Assembly (NCBI GenBank): GCA_013139635.1
Contig: WTAL01000034.1
Span: forward strand, 1 to 42,797
DNA: 42,797 nt
Origin: Paracoccaceae bacterium
GTDB lineage: Bacteria; Pseudomonadota; Alphaproteobacteria; Rhodobacterales; Rhodobacteraceae
Direction of reading: 5' to 3'
Shown: positions 1 through 8,362 of the stretch, in pieces
Numbering within the stretch: position 1 is the first letter of the stretch
Layout of the letters: each line of letters starts with the position of its first letter
Translations under genes and position numbers: made by a program
The notes under the pieces: generated by a model
Seen by the model: only the letters and a program-made list of their open reading frames with translations
What the model was told of the DNA's origin: nothing
The model's database searches: none

Positions 1-78
1 GTCGCACAGATGGTTAGGAAGAAACAGCTGCTTTCTCAAGGTTCTGGTTTCGCACAATTTGCAGCGCTCACTGGATAA
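1..78 (+). pseudogene. C-terminal tail of an insertion-sequence transposase (IS6-like), cut by window start
   Basis: Frame 1 is open from the first base and ends at TAA 76-78. The last residues read GFAQFAALTG, preceded by a basic stretch (MVRKKQ). A basic RKxQ stretch followed by a short tail ending in an aromatic/Ala-rich LAG or LAA is what many IS6-family DDE transposases show at the C-terminus. It stops 54 nt before a sequence that resembles an IS6 terminal repeat, which supports the call. Only 25 residues are in the window, so whether the element is intact cannot be seen. It could be another IS family; the family call rests mainly on the terminal repeat. Confidence 0.5.
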
Positions 79-132
79 CTGTCTGCGATTGATAGAGCTT
101 TCACAACTTCACAGGAACTTTGCGACAGAACC
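1..132 (+). mobile_element. Right end of an IS6-like insertion sequence
   Basis: The proposed element end is at 132. Read inward on the minus strand from 132 the sequence is GGTTCTGTCGCAAAG, close to the GGTTCTGTTGCAAA or GGCACTGTTGCAAA type termini of IS6/IS26/IS240 elements (family knowledge). It lies 54 nt past the transposase stop, a normal distance. It falls inside the reading frame of the minus-strand gene fragment, which becomes unrelated at this point. The other end and any 8-bp target duplication (133-140 here would be one copy) lie outside the window. Confidence 0.5.
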
Positions 133-244
133 AGGTAATGGCAATGCTGCCCGTATCTTGCGGCGGAGTAGATTCGACCGCCGCGCGGGAGTTATAGCGG
201 GAAAACAGGTTGTTAAGATTAAACGTACCTATTGAAACTTGCAT
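101..244 (-). pseudogene. 5' remnant of an endonuclease/exonuclease/phosphatase family gene, interrupted by the IS
   Basis: On the minus strand an ATG at 244 with a good ribosome site (GGTGAGG, 5 nt away) opens a 47-codon frame ending at 101. Its N-terminus, MQVSIGTFNLNNLFSRYN, matches the first strand of the endonuclease/exonuclease/phosphatase superfamily (TFNLxNLF, where the Asn is a metal/active-site residue). About 37 codons (244-134) look native; the remaining residues come from the IS terminal repeat and interior. A full gene of this family is at least about 250 aa, so this is a truncated remnant with an intact start signal. The rest of the gene, if kept, would lie beyond the IS, to the left of the window. 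Confidence 0.6.
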
Positions 245-333
245 GCTTACCTCACCTTTAAGATTGACTCTTGCAACCATATCACAATTTTAAGAAGAAA
301 TCATCATGGCAATAAATTGCCGAAAAATCTGGG

Positions 334-366
334 CTTGCTCTGGCAATGAAGCCTGTTCCACCATAT
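334..366 (+). promoter_or_regulatory. Possible heat-shock (sigma-32 type) promoter of hslV
   Basis: CTTGCTC at 334-340 and CACCATAT at 359-366 resemble the sigma-32 boxes CTTGAAA and CCCCATNT, about 30 nt before the hslV start. The 18-nt spacing is longer than usual. HslVU is a heat-shock protease in other bacteria, which makes a heat-shock promoter plausible, but this is a motif guess. Confidence 0.25.
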
Positions 367-394
367 ATCAAGGCAGAACCAGTTGGAGACATGA

Positions 395-952
395 ATGTCC
401 GAAAGTAAATTTCCGGGGTGGCACGGCACTACGATTGTAGGGGTGCGCAAAGGTGGTAAGGTGGTAATTGCCGGCGACGGGCAGGTGAGCCTTGGCAACA
501 CTGTTATTAAGAGCTCGGCCCGTAAAGTGCGGCGAATTTCGCCCGGTGGGCATGATGTGATTTGCGGGTTTGCTGGCAGCACGGCTGATGCCTTTACGCT
601 TTTGGAGCGGCTAGAGGCCAAGCTTGAGGCCTCGCCAGGGCAGCTGGCGCGGGCAAGCGTGGAGCTGGCCAAGGATTGGCGGACAGATAAATACCTGAAA
701 AACCTCGAAGCGATGCTGATCGTAACCGACGGGGCAGACCTGTTTATCATCACTGGCGCGGGCGACGTGCTGGAACCAGAAAACGATATTGCAGCCGTTG
801 GCTCAGGCGGGAATTTTGCGCTGGCAGCCGCGCGTGCCATGATGGACAGCGATAAAGATGCCGAAGAGATTGCGCGAAAGGCGATTACCATCGCCGCTGA
901 AATTTGTGTGTTTACCAACGGAAATATGATTGTGGAAAGCCTAGATGCCTGA
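395..952 (+). CDS. hslV: ATP-dependent protease peptidase subunit HslV
   Basis: HslV (ClpQ) is the N-terminal-threonine peptidase of the HslUV complex, a cytoplasmic proteasome-like protease that degrades misfolded and specific regulatory proteins. The catalytic Thr is Thr12 (WHG-TT), so an 11-residue leader must be removed; alphaproteobacterial HslV often has such a leader, unlike E. coli where only Met is lost. Asp28 and Lys44 (ARKVRR) match the mature Asp17 and Lys33, and the GSGG turn near residue 136 is present. Length 185 aa is normal. The start at 395 is chosen over the out-of-frame ATG at 391 by homology and by GGAG at 385-388. Its end overlaps the next gene by 8 nt, and the partner hslU is one gene further on. 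Confidence 0.97.
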   Translation: MSESKFPGWHGTTIVGVRKGGKVVIAGDGQVSLGNTVIKSSARKVRRISPGGHDVICGFAGSTADAFTLLERLEAKLEASPGQLARASVELAKDWRTDKYLKNLEAMLIVTDGADLFIITGAGDVLEPENDIAAVGSGGNFALAAARAMMDSDKDAEEIARKAITIAAEICVFTNGNMIVESLDA

Positions 953-2009
953 TTTTCAGATGGATGATATCCGCGCGGCCGTGGCCGCCAATGTAATTTC
1001 GGAAGCGCAGGCCGCGCGGCTTAAAGTTTTTGCTGAAAGCCGGCAGGGTTATCGCGCCCATATGCCCGAAGATGACGAGCCATTTGAGCTTTTTAAAGGC
1101 TTTGCCGAGATCTTTGTGACCGTTGGCCTTGGCATGTTGTTTAGCGGTATAATGGTGATGTCTGCGTTTTTTGGCAACTACTCGCTGGTGCCGTTTGTAG
1201 GGGCCGCGCTCGCCTTTGGCGCGGCGTTTTACTTCACCAAAAAGCGGCGGATGAACCTGCCAAGCATTTGGCTTGCCACGGTTTTTGCTGGAAACCTCGC
1301 AGTTTTTGTTGGCACATTATTAGTGAACCCGATGGACCTTTCAGGCTTAGAATACGCGGTGCTTTATGTCAGCCTAATTGGCATGGCCGCCATGGCTGGT
1401 TGGTTTGTGCTGTTTAAACTGCCATTTTCAATGTTTCTGTTTGGGCTGTTTGGCCTTGGGGTCGCGCTGGCGATTGCTGCGATCATTTCCCCAAATGTGA
1501 TAGATTTCCTGAGCCTGCGCGAAGGGTTGTTTGACCTCAATAACCAAAGCTTCTTCCCGCTGGCTACGCTAGCCTTTGGCATCGCCACATTTGCGCTAGC
1601 CATGTTTTTTGACATGCGAGACCCACACCGCGTTAGCCGCTTTGCCGCCTCGGGCTTTTGGCTGCATGTGCTGGCGGCCATTGCGATCGTTAATACAGTG
1701 GGCATGAGCCTTTATAGCAGCGGGCAATATGGCCTAACTGCCGCCGCGCTGGGGCTGATCTCGCTCATTGCGCTGATCATTGATCGGCGCTCCTTCTTAA
1801 CAGCGGGCATTCTTTACATGGCGTTCCTGCTGTTTTCCGCCTTTGAAGGCAACGGCGAGTTTGGGGCTTTGATGACAACGCTCTTGATCCTCGGCGTATT
1901 CATTACCGCGCTTGGCACATGGTGGGCCAGCATTCGTGCGCTCATCATGAACACCCTCCCAAATTTCCCGCTCAAAAAGCGGCTCCCTCCTTATGTGGAA
2001 AAAGCATGA
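945..2009 (+). CDS. Polytopic membrane protein between hslV and hslU (DUF2157-like)
   Basis: A 354-aa protein with a soluble N-terminal segment (residues 1-50, containing ISEAQAARL) followed by roughly ten hydrophobic segments from about residue 56 to 335, and a short basic tail (FPLKKRLPP). The N-terminal helix plus many membrane helices and the LRR/RRLPP-like tail resemble DUF2157/DUF4401-type proteins of unknown function. No catalytic motif is visible. It overlaps hslV by 8 nt and hslU by 4 nt (ATGA), so the three genes are probably translated from one mRNA. That position hints at a link to protein quality control at the membrane, but this is only context. The family assignment is tentative; that it is an integral membrane protein is clear. 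Confidence 0.85.
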   Translation: MPDFQMDDIRAAVAANVISEAQAARLKVFAESRQGYRAHMPEDDEPFELFKGFAEIFVTVGLGMLFSGIMVMSAFFGNYSLVPFVGAALAFGAAFYFTKKRRMNLPSIWLATVFAGNLAVFVGTLLVNPMDLSGLEYAVLYVSLIGMAAMAGWFVLFKLPFSMFLFGLFGLGVALAIAAIISPNVIDFLSLREGLFDLNNQSFFPLATLAFGIATFALAMFFDMRDPHRVSRFAASGFWLHVLAAIAIVNTVGMSLYSSGQYGLTAAALGLISLIALIIDRRSFLTAGILYMAFLLFSAFEGNGEFGALMTTLLILGVFITALGTWWASIRALIMNTLPNFPLKKRLPPYVEKA

Positions 2010-3313
2010 CAGACCTAACCCCCCGTGAAATCGTATCCGAGCTTGACCGTTTTATCATTGGCCAAAATGACGCCAAGCGCGCCGTGGCCGTGGCCCTGCG
2101 TAACCGCTGGCGGCGGCAACGGCTGAGCGATGATTTGCGCGACGAGGTTTACCCGAAAAACATTTTGATGATCGGGCCAACGGGTGTGGGTAAAACCGAA
2201 ATTTCCCGCCGCTTGGCCAAGCTTGCCAATGCGCCGTTCCTTAAAATCGAGGCTACGAAATTTACCGAAGTGGGCTATGTGGGCCGCGATGTAGAACAGA
2301 TTGTGCGAGATCTTGTTGATGGTGCCATAGCCATGACCCGCGAAAAAATGCGGGAGGACGTGGACGCCAATGCCCATGCCGCCGCCGAGGAGCGAGTGAT
2401 AGACGCGCTCGCCGGCAGTGAATCCCGTGAGCAGACCCGCGATATGTTTCGCAAAAAGCTCCGCGATGGCTTGATGGACGATAAAGAGATCGAGCTGGAG
2501 CTTTCAGACACCTCTAACCCTATGCAAATGATGGACATTCCGGGCCAGCCCGGTGGCGGCATGGGGATGATGAATATCGGTGAAATGCTGGGCGGGGCCT
2601 TTGGTGGCCGCACCAAAAAGCGCAAGGTAAAGGTGGCGGATAGCTACAAATTGCTAGTGGCCGAAGAGGCCGACAAGCTGCTTGATGAAGAGACCGTTAA
2701 CAAAAGAGCGGTGGACGCGGTGGAGCAGCAAGGGATCGTATTCCTTGACGAAATTGACAAAGTTTGCGCCCGCTCCGATGCCCGTGGCGGGGATGTATCC
2801 CGCGAGGGCGTGCAGCGGGATTTGCTGCCGTTGATTGAAGGCACCACCGTTTCAACCAAGTATGGGCCGGTGAAAACCGACCATATTCTGTTTATTGCCT
2901 CCGGCGCCTTTCACATCGCTAAGCCGAGCGATTTATTACCAGAGCTTCAGGGGCGTTTACCGATCAGGGTAGAACTTCGGGCGCTCACTGAGGAAGATTT
3001 TGTGCGGATTCTAACCGAAACCGACAACGCGCTAACCTTGCAATACACCGCCCTGATGGCCACCGAGGAGGTGAAGGTTGAGTTTACCACTGAAGGCATC
3101 GCAGCACTCGCTAAGATTGCAGCCGACGTAAATATGTCAGTCGAAAATATCGGCGCGCGGCGGCTTTACACCGTTTTGGAACGGGTTTTTGAGGAACTCA
3201 GCTTTGAAGCGCCAGACCGCAGCGGGGATCACATAGTTGTGAATGCTGAATTTGTTGAGAAACACCTCGGGGAGCTCAGCCGGAGCAGCGATATCTCTCG
3301 CTATGTGCTTTGA
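2006..3313 (+). CDS. hslU: ATP-dependent protease ATPase subunit HslU
   Basis: HslU (ClpY) is the AAA+ unfoldase that feeds substrates into HslV in the cytoplasm. Seen motifs: Walker A GPTGVGKT (57-64), pore loop GYVG (90-93), the family-specific I-domain (about 110-230, with a Gly/Met-rich stretch 180-200), Walker B IVFLDEID (244-251), arginine-finger region ELQGRLPIR (313-321) and sensor-2 GARR (383-386). The C-terminal tail ends SRYVL, the element that docks into HslV. Length 435 aa is normal. The frame is open upstream, but ATG 2006 fits the conserved [14 protein letters not shown] start and overlaps the previous stop as ATGA; the upstream extension is just the other frame of the membrane gene. 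Confidence 0.97.
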   Translation: MTDLTPREIVSELDRFIIGQNDAKRAVAVALRNRWRRQRLSDDLRDEVYPKNILMIGPTGVGKTEISRRLAKLANAPFLKIEATKFTEVGYVGRDVEQIVRDLVDGAIAMTREKMREDVDANAHAAAEERVIDALAGSESREQTRDMFRKKLRDGLMDDKEIELELSDTSNPMQMMDIPGQPGGGMGMMNIGEMLGGAFGGRTKKRKVKVADSYKLLVAEEADKLLDEETVNKRAVDAVEQQGIVFLDEIDKVCARSDARGGDVSREGVQRDLLPLIEGTTVSTKYGPVKTDHILFIASGAFHIAKPSDLLPELQGRLPIRVELRALTEEDFVRILTETDNALTLQYTALMATEEVKVEFTTEGIAALAKIAADVNMSVENIGARRLYTVLERVFEELSFEAPDRSGDHIVVNAEFVEKHLGELSRSSDISRYVL

Positions 3314-3362
3314 CAACCTAGGGTTTACTGAATAAGCATTGATTGCAATAAAAACCAAGAGT

Positions 3363-3379
3363 AGAATCGGACCGATTCT
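3363..3379. repeat. 17-bp perfect inverted repeat, possible operator
   Basis: AGAATCGGACCGATTCT has two perfect 8-bp arms around a central A. It lies between hslU and the next gene, 22 nt before that start codon and 8 nt before its ribosome site, a good place for a repressor or for an mRNA stem. No T-run follows, so it is not a simple terminator. It contains two GANTC sites (3364-3368 and 3374-3378), the target of the CcrM methylase of alphaproteobacteria. Confidence 0.45.
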
Positions 3380-3401
3380 TCAACCAGTAGGAAAGAACAT
3401 T

Positions 3402-4886
3402 ATGAAAAAACATATTTTAATGGCCACCACCGCCCTTGCGATCGGCTTTGCCGCCCCTGCAATGGCCCAAGACGATTTCGCCGGTTTCTCCGAGGGCATC
3501 GTTGCCATGCTGCAAAGCCAAGGCGCCACCGTTTCCTTTGATGAGCGCAATGTCGGCGCTGATGGCTCGGTAGAGTTTGTTGGGTTCTGGATGTCAGCCC
3601 CTGATGGCGAAGCAACTGTGCGAGCTGACTGGCTCAAAGGTGTGCCATCGGCTACCACGCCGGGACAAGTTACCTTTACACTTTCACCCTTTGCTACGCT
3701 TACGATCAATGAGCCGGATGCCGGCGAGCATATCATTAACATTTCCAACTCTGGCCTTGTGATCACACTTGATGGTATCACAAGCGGCCAAAGCGCGCCG
3801 GTGCTTAACTTTTCGGTGATGGCCAATAGCCTTCGCTTTGCTAATGGCAATCCGGCAGACCCGATCATCAAGGCGCTGGATATTGGCTTTACCAACTTTA
3901 GCCAAACCGTCTCTTTGACCCAAGCCACCATGGTGCTTGCGGGCGTTACTGGCCTTGCATCACTTGATATGAACTATGATATTGACACTCCGCATGATGG
4001 CCAGCTGGCTGCCAACGGGCAAATGGCGGATCTTGCAATTGCATTCCAGCTCATCGCCGATGACGACGAAAAGCACGTGATTGATTATTTCTCTGGGGCG
4101 ACCACAGCCTTTATTGAAGCCAGCGTCGGCGCCTCTTCGGCCACTGCAAAAATCAATAATTCTGACGCGCGCATCTCCTATTCCGGCACATCTGATGGCA
4201 CTACAATCGATATGCGGATTGAAAATGGCTATTTGAATATCACTGAAGAAGTTGCGAACACGCAATATTCCTTTAGCGAGTTTAATGTAGACGGCATGCC
4301 ATTGCCGCCGTTTGATGTGTCGCTTGACCAACTCCGGATCAACTTTTCTACGCCTACGGTAGACCATGGCAGCTTTGAACCCGCCAATGCCGAGATCGCG
4401 TTGCGCAATCTTGTGGTGTCTGAATCGATTTATTCAATGTTTGACCCTACACAAAACATTACCCGCAGCCCGGTGAATGTGGTGGCAAACCTTAGTGCCA
4501 ACGTGCAGCCCGCTGTTGATTGGACCAACCCTGAAGCCTCCATGAGCGGCAACCCAGCCGATATCGGCGCGGTGCAGGATATTACAATCAACGAAGTGCT
4601 GATCACCGCGGGTGGTGCTGAAATCACCGCAACTGGTGGCGCGACTATTGATAACTCAATGGGCTTCCCGTTCCCAACCGGCAAGGTCACGGTTACGGCG
4701 GCTGGCGTGCAAGCGCTGGTAAACGGGCTGGTCGCCATGGGCGTTATCCCGCAAGAGCAAGCTGGCATGGCGATGGGCGCAATGATGGCCTTTGCTCGCC
4801 CCGGCGAGACGGCTGACGAGTTTGTCTCCGATATCGAGTTCTCGCCCCAAGGCATTACGGCAAATGGTGTGCCGCTACCTATGTAA
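3402..4886 (+). CDS. Secreted protein of unknown function, DUF2125-like
   Basis: A 494-aa protein starting with a clear Sec signal peptide (MKKH then a hydrophobic stretch, cleavage after APAMA near residue 20), so it should be periplasmic or outer-membrane associated. The mature part is rich in short beta-like segments, Thr/Ser and Asn, with no Cys motif or catalytic signature that I can recognise. Size, composition and the FWMSAPDGE-type repeats resemble the DUF2125 proteins common in Rhodobacterales, whose function is unknown. The start at 3402 is chosen because the frame upstream (from 3339) is not signal-like and AGGAAAG at 3388-3394 precedes it. It is followed by a strong terminator and probably forms its own transcription unit. 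Confidence 0.8.
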   Translation: MKKHILMATTALAIGFAAPAMAQDDFAGFSEGIVAMLQSQGATVSFDERNVGADGSVEFVGFWMSAPDGEATVRADWLKGVPSATTPGQVTFTLSPFATLTINEPDAGEHIINISNSGLVITLDGITSGQSAPVLNFSVMANSLRFANGNPADPIIKALDIGFTNFSQTVSLTQATMVLAGVTGLASLDMNYDIDTPHDGQLAANGQMADLAIAFQLIADDDEKHVIDYFSGATTAFIEASVGASSATAKINNSDARISYSGTSDGTTIDMRIENGYLNITEEVANTQYSFSEFNVDGMPLPPFDVSLDQLRINFSTPTVDHGSFEPANAEIALRNLVVSESIYSMFDPTQNITRSPVNVVANLSANVQPAVDWTNPEASMSGNPADIGAVQDITINEVLITAGGAEITATGGATIDNSMGFPFPTGKVTVTAAGVQALVNGLVAMGVIPQEQAGMAMGAMMAFARPGETADEFVSDIEFSPQGITANGVPLPM

Positions 4887-4909
4887 GGCAGGTTTTACCC
4901 AATAGATGA

Positions 4910-4940
4910 GGGCCGTAGCTTAGCTGCGGCCCTTTTTCTT
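4910..4940 (+). terminator. Rho-independent terminator inside the 3' end of smr
   Basis: GGGCCGTAGC (4910-4919), loop TTA, GCTGCGGCCC (4923-4932), then TTTTTCTT. The 10-bp stem has one G-T pair. It lies 23 nt after the stop of the secreted-protein gene and serves that plus-strand unit. From 4920 on it is also the last codons of the convergent smr gene. On the minus strand no T-run follows the stem. Confidence 0.85.
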
Positions 4941-5516
4941 GAGATAAACATAATAGGCCCCGCCGCCACCATGCCGCAAATGGGCCGAACTGATTTGCAA
5001 AATCATCGGGTGCATATCGGGCGTGCCGAGCCATTGTGGCAAGGCGTGCCGCAGCACACCATTTCGGGTGGGCATAATGCCGATTTCATCGCGCGTGGTG
5101 TTGCCTTTTCCGGTAATCACCAGCACCAACCGCAAACCGCGCGCATGGCTGGAAAGAATAAAACCGCGCAACGCGCCGTGGGCCTGCGCCGCTGTCATCC
5201 CGTGCAAATCTATCCGCGCTTCGGGGGCTTTTTTACCTTTGCGGAGGCGGTCATGCGTGCGCTTATCCAGCGCTTGCGGCGCGCGGGAAAGCGGCTGCAT
5301 CGGATCGGCTGCCAAATCAAACCGCAAGCGGGATTCCGGCCTGCCAGTCATATTAAACGGCTTTATTGGGCGTGGGGTTTTGACTTCGGGCCGCTTGGCC
5401 ACAACAATCGGCGCAGGGGGCACATAGCTAACGGCATGGAGCGGCTCAGCCGATTGCGTAACCATTTCCCACAGCTTTTGGTCCTCTTCCGAGAGGGTTT
5501 TTCTGCGCCGTGCCAT
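4920..5516 (-). CDS. Smr domain protein (putative endonuclease/DNA-binding)
   Basis: Residues about 100-195 form an Smr domain, the small MutS-related module found at the MutS2 C-terminus and in stand-alone proteins: DLHGMT (103-108), ITGKG (134-138) and HGGGGAYYVYL (182-192). Smr domains have nicking nuclease activity in studied cases. The N-terminal 100 residues are basic, Pro-rich and probably disordered. Length 198 aa is typical for alphaproteobacterial stand-alone Smr proteins. It is last in a minus-strand run with mltA (3 nt upstream) and the Tim44-like gene, an order conserved in Rhodobacterales. Its physiological role is not established. Confidence 0.9.
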   Translation of the reverse strand: MARRRKTLSEEDQKLWEMVTQSAEPLHAVSYVPPAPIVVAKRPEVKTPRPIKPFNMTGRPESRLRFDLAADPMQPLSRAPQALDKRTHDRLRKGKKAPEARIDLHGMTAAQAHGALRGFILSSHARGLRLVLVITGKGNTTRDEIGIMPTRNGVLRHALPQWLGTPDMHPMILQISSAHLRHGGGGAYYVYLKKKGRS

Positions 5517-5519
5517 GGT

Positions 5520-6560
5520 TTACTGGCCCCTAAGGCGGGCCGCTGTGGCATTTGGAATAAGCGTGATCATCTCGCCCGAATAGCGAATATTGCCGGCTTT
5601 GTCACCTGCGGCATCGCCCGAGCCATAAAAAATATCGGCCCGCTGCGCGCCGTTCACAGCGCTGCCAGTATCTTGCGCCACCATGAGCTGGTTAAGCGAG
5701 TTTGCACCTGCGTTCATCTTTATCCAAACCGGCGCGCCAAGAGGGGTGTGGCTATCATCTACTGCCACCGAGCGCAGTGCGGCCAATGGCACTTGAAGCG
5801 CACCGACAGGGCCAAGGGCATCCGGAATTTCGAGCTCCTGAAAGAAAATAAACGAAGTGTTGTGCTGCAAGGCCCGCACCGCCGCATTGGGGTTGGCCGC
5901 CGCCCACGCCCGAATGCCCTGCATACCGGCCTGATTTGGGGTCAACACCCCTCGCCGGATCAGCTCTCGCCCCACCGAGCGATAGCGCTGCCAGTTTCGC
6001 CCCGCAAAACCAACCCGCATATAAGTGCGGTCATCAAGCTTAATCCGCGCCGCGCCTTGCACATGCACAAAAAACGCATCTACACGGTTATCAAGCCAAA
6101 CCAGCTCTAGCCCGCGGCCCTCCAAGGCCCCGTTGTCAATGTCTGCCCGTGTGTGCCATGCCACACCTGTCTCAATTTCTGGCGGGCGGCGGTAAAGCGG
6201 GAACTGGAATTGCTCTGTTTGGGTGCGAGAGCCTTGCAGTTCCGGCTCATAATATCCGGTAAAAAGCGCACGGGAGCCGTTAGAAATACGCACTGGTGTG
6301 AAATTTTGCTCAAAAAACACGCGGGCAGGGCCGGGGCCGGCTTTGGCCAACGCGCATACTTGGTCCCACTCCCGCACAGGAATGGCAGACGTTGCGCGAA
6401 TGCTGCTGCAACTTCGGGCAAAAGCGGCCAAGGCAGGCGCAAGGTTATCTTGCTGCCAGCCCGATATAGCCGAAAAGGAAACTTGGGTATAAGTTGCGGC
6501 ACTCAGGCTGACAGGCAGACAGAGAACCGCTAACGTTATGATGTTACGGGCAAAACCCAT
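5520..6560 (-). CDS. mltA: Membrane-bound (or periplasmic) lytic murein transglycosylase A
   Basis: MltA cleaves the MurNAc-GlcNAc bond of peptidoglycan to give 1,6-anhydro-MurNAc ends. The protein has a signal peptide (residues 1-21, ending SLSA-A), an MltA domain with TGYYEPEL (101-108) and VHVQGAARI (165-173), and a C-terminal 3D domain QDTGSAVNGAQRADIF (296-311), where Asp309 is the likely catalytic residue by comparison with E. coli Asp308. There is no lipobox Cys at the cleavage site, so unlike E. coli MltA it is predicted to be soluble periplasmic. Length 346 aa is normal. Its start overlaps the Tim44-like stop by one base (TAATG), pointing to coupled translation. Confidence 0.94.
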   Translation of the reverse strand: MGFARNIITLAVLCLPVSLSAATYTQVSFSAISGWQQDNLAPALAAFARSCSSIRATSAIPVREWDQVCALAKAGPGPARVFFEQNFTPVRISNGSRALFTGYYEPELQGSRTQTEQFQFPLYRRPPEIETGVAWHTRADIDNGALEGRGLELVWLDNRVDAFFVHVQGAARIKLDDRTYMRVGFAGRNWQRYRSVGRELIRRGVLTPNQAGMQGIRAWAAANPNAAVRALQHNTSFIFFQELEIPDALGPVGALQVPLAALRSVAVDDSHTPLGAPVWIKMNAGANSLNQLMVAQDTGSAVNGAQRADIFYGSGDAAGDKAGNIRYSGEMITLIPNATAARLRGQ

Positions 6561-7210
6561 TATTCATCTGTCGCAACCAACAACCAGTTCGGGTTGTCAG
6601 TGCCCATCAGGCGCGCAAAAGTCCAGATATTGGTCTGGCGTTTAATCTCGCTCGCCGAGCCTTCAACCACATCGCCTGCGCTGTCTTTCACAACGGACGT
6701 AAGCTCACCCACAAAGCGCATAGTGATCTCGCCTTCTTTCTCATCTGCTTCAAACCGAGCGGATTTCAGCGTAAGCTCGCGCACGCCAATAAAGGTGGCC
6801 TCCACCTCATAGCCCTTTTCTTCACGGTCATGAATAACCGCAGAAAAGCTCTCATAAATATCGGGGGCGAGTAGGCTTTCAAGCAGCTTAAGGTCGCCTT
6901 GCTCAAACGCCATCAAAATCATTTCATACGCTTGGCGCGAGCCAGCTACGAATTCACTGACGTTAAAAGAGCGGTCCGTCCGCTTCATTTCAGCCAAAGC
7001 ACGGCCCGTTGGGCTGTCTGCCTCGGCAAAATCAGCGATATCAGGGTCTTCGGACCCTTCAACAACCTTCAAATGGTCTGTGTTGCGACCTGTTTTAGCT
7101 TCGGTTTTGGGCTCAAAGCCCTCACGCGTGCCGAGCACGGCCATAAGCCTCATAACCAGAAACACAACGACAACCGCTAAAAACAGTAGTTGAATCAAAC
7201 TTGATCCCAT
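6560..7210 (-). CDS. Tim44-like domain protein (TimA type)
   Basis: A 216-aa protein with an N-terminal membrane anchor (residues 4-25, LIQLLFLAVVVVFLVMRLMAVLG), a charged linker to about residue 70, and a C-terminal Tim44-like domain (about 75-216) with the usual FVAGSRQAYEMILMAFEQGD and LLAPDIYESF stretches. Mitochondrial Tim44 tethers the import motor; the bacterial version is a membrane-attached protein of poorly known role, suggested to act in membrane protein quality control or biogenesis. It heads the run Tim44-mltA-smr and is divergent from fxsA. The neighbouring fxsA and secB also concern membrane or export functions. Confidence 0.88.
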   Translation of the reverse strand: MGSSLIQLLFLAVVVVFLVMRLMAVLGTREGFEPKTEAKTGRNTDHLKVVEGSEDPDIADFAEADSPTGRALAEMKRTDRSFNVSEFVAGSRQAYEMILMAFEQGDLKLLESLLAPDIYESFSAVIHDREEKGYEVEATFIGVRELTLKSARFEADEKEGEITMRFVGELTSVVKDSAGDVVEGSASEIKRQTNIWTFARLMGTDNPNWLLVATDE

Positions 7211-7334
7211 AATATGCGCCTTTTTTAACCTATTTTCGCCCCGCTATTGGCATTGGGGCCGCTGCAACCTTATGTAAGCATTGTGGTGCCGCAAGTCTAT
7301 GGGCTGAAAGTGGCAAAAATGTGAGGTAAGCAAA

Positions 7335-7796
7335 ATGTGGTTATTTTTAATACTGGTTGGGGTGCCAATCATTGAAATCGGGCTGTTTATTGAGCTTGGC
7401 GGGTTTTTGGGCCTATGGCCAACCCTTGGCATAGTTGTGCTTACGGCGCTGCTTGGCACGCTGCTTTTGCGCACTCAAGGGCTTTCAACGCTGGAAGAGC
7501 TGAAGCGCACAGCTGAAACCGGCCAAAGCCCCGCTGGGCCCATGGCTAACGGTGCGCTTATTCTGGTCGCAGGGCTTTTGCTGCTCACCCCCGGGTTTTT
7601 CACCGATGGTTTTGGCTTTTTGCTGATGGTGCCGCCTTTTCGGGCGCTCCTGATCAAATGGATAGCCGCCCGCGCCCAAATGAAAATTTATGCCGCCGCA
7701 GCCAATAGCCAGCAAGCACCCGATATCATTGACGGCGAATTTGAGATCATTGATGATGACGAGGCCGGAGATTCTGGCTGGACAAAGCGCCCTTGA
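7335..7796 (+). CDS. fxsA: FxsA family membrane protein
   Basis: A 153-aa FxsA protein. Four hydrophobic segments lie within residues 1-120: an N-terminal LILVGVPIIEIGLFIELG, then the conserved GLWPTLGIVVLTALLGTLLLRTQG, then LILVAGLLLLTPGFFTDGFGFLLMVPPFR, and an acidic tail (EFEIIDDDE). These match the family that includes E. coli FxsA, known for relieving phage T7 exclusion by the F plasmid; its normal cellular role is unknown. The start has GAGG at 7322-7325. It is 65 nt upstream of secB and divergent from the Tim44-like gene (124-nt shared upstream region). Confidence 0.92.
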   Translation: MWLFLILVGVPIIEIGLFIELGGFLGLWPTLGIVVLTALLGTLLLRTQGLSTLEELKRTAETGQSPAGPMANGALILVAGLLLLTPGFFTDGFGFLLMVPPFRALLIKWIAARAQMKIYAAAANSQQAPDIIDGEFEIIDDDEAGDSGWTKRP

Positions 7797-7861
7797 TATT
7801 GTGACCCGGGCAAAGACCTGCTATGCGGGATTGTGATTTTTTACCAACGAGGATTGATAAA

Positions 7862-8362
7862 ATGGCAGATGAAGCCAAACCCGCAGCCGCTCCACAGCCC
7901 GGCCAAGTGCCGCAGCAGCCCGTATTGAAGGTTTTAACCCAATACGTGCGCGATATGAGCTTTGAAAATGTAGCTGCCCAAAATGGGAAAACCCCAAAAG
8001 GCCAGCCGAATTTCAATGTGCAAGTCGGTCTAGACGCGCAGAAAAAAGGCGAAAAGCACTATGAAGTGGTTATTAAGCTTCAGGTGAATGCGACTTCCGA
8101 AGAGGAAAAGCTGTTTATTCTTGAGATCGAATATGCTGGCCTGTTTGAGGTGGATAATGTGGGTGAGCAGCAAATGCACCCGTTCCTGCTTATCGAGTGC
8201 CCACGGCAGATCTTCCCTTACCTGCGCCGGATCGTAAGCGATATTACGCATGACGGTGGCTTCCCGCCGCTGAACCTGGATAACATTGATTTCCTGAACC
8301 TTTATCAGCAGGAATTGCAGCGCCGCGCCCAAGCAGAAGCCGCCGCAGCCCCTAAAAACTAG
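7862..8362 (+). CDS. secB: Protein-export chaperone SecB
   Basis: SecB is a cytoplasmic tetrameric chaperone that keeps preproteins unfolded and hands them to SecA. The 166-aa product has the family core: VLTQYVRDMSFEN (near residues 24-36), FNVQVGLDAQ, LEIEYAGLFEV, HPFLLIECPRQIFPYLRRIVSDIT and GGFPPLNLDNIDFLNLYQ. The frame is open 13 codons upstream, but ATG 7862 with the GAGG at 7849-7852 fits the usual MADE-like start. The Pro/Ala-rich N-terminal extension is typical for alphaproteobacteria. Its stop overlaps the end of the convergent dnaQ by 4 nt. Confidence 0.96.
   Translation: MADEAKPAAAPQPGQVPQQPVLKVLTQYVRDMSFENVAAQNGKTPKGQPNFNVQVGLDAQKKGEKHYEVVIKLQVNATSEEEKLFILEIEYAGLFEVDNVGEQQMHPFLLIECPRQIFPYLRRIVSDITHDGGFPPLNLDNIDFLNLYQQELQRRAQAEAAAAPKN

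Noticed and set aside
306-449. Small plus-strand frame from ATG 306 running into hslV
   Set aside because: Overlaps the hslV start in another frame, no ribosome site, low-complexity of motifs; hslV is clear.
4971-6110. Long plus-strand reading frame (379 codons) over smr and mltA
   Set aside because: It is antisense to two well-recognised genes, its translation is rich in Arg/His with no known motif, and it has no ribosome site.
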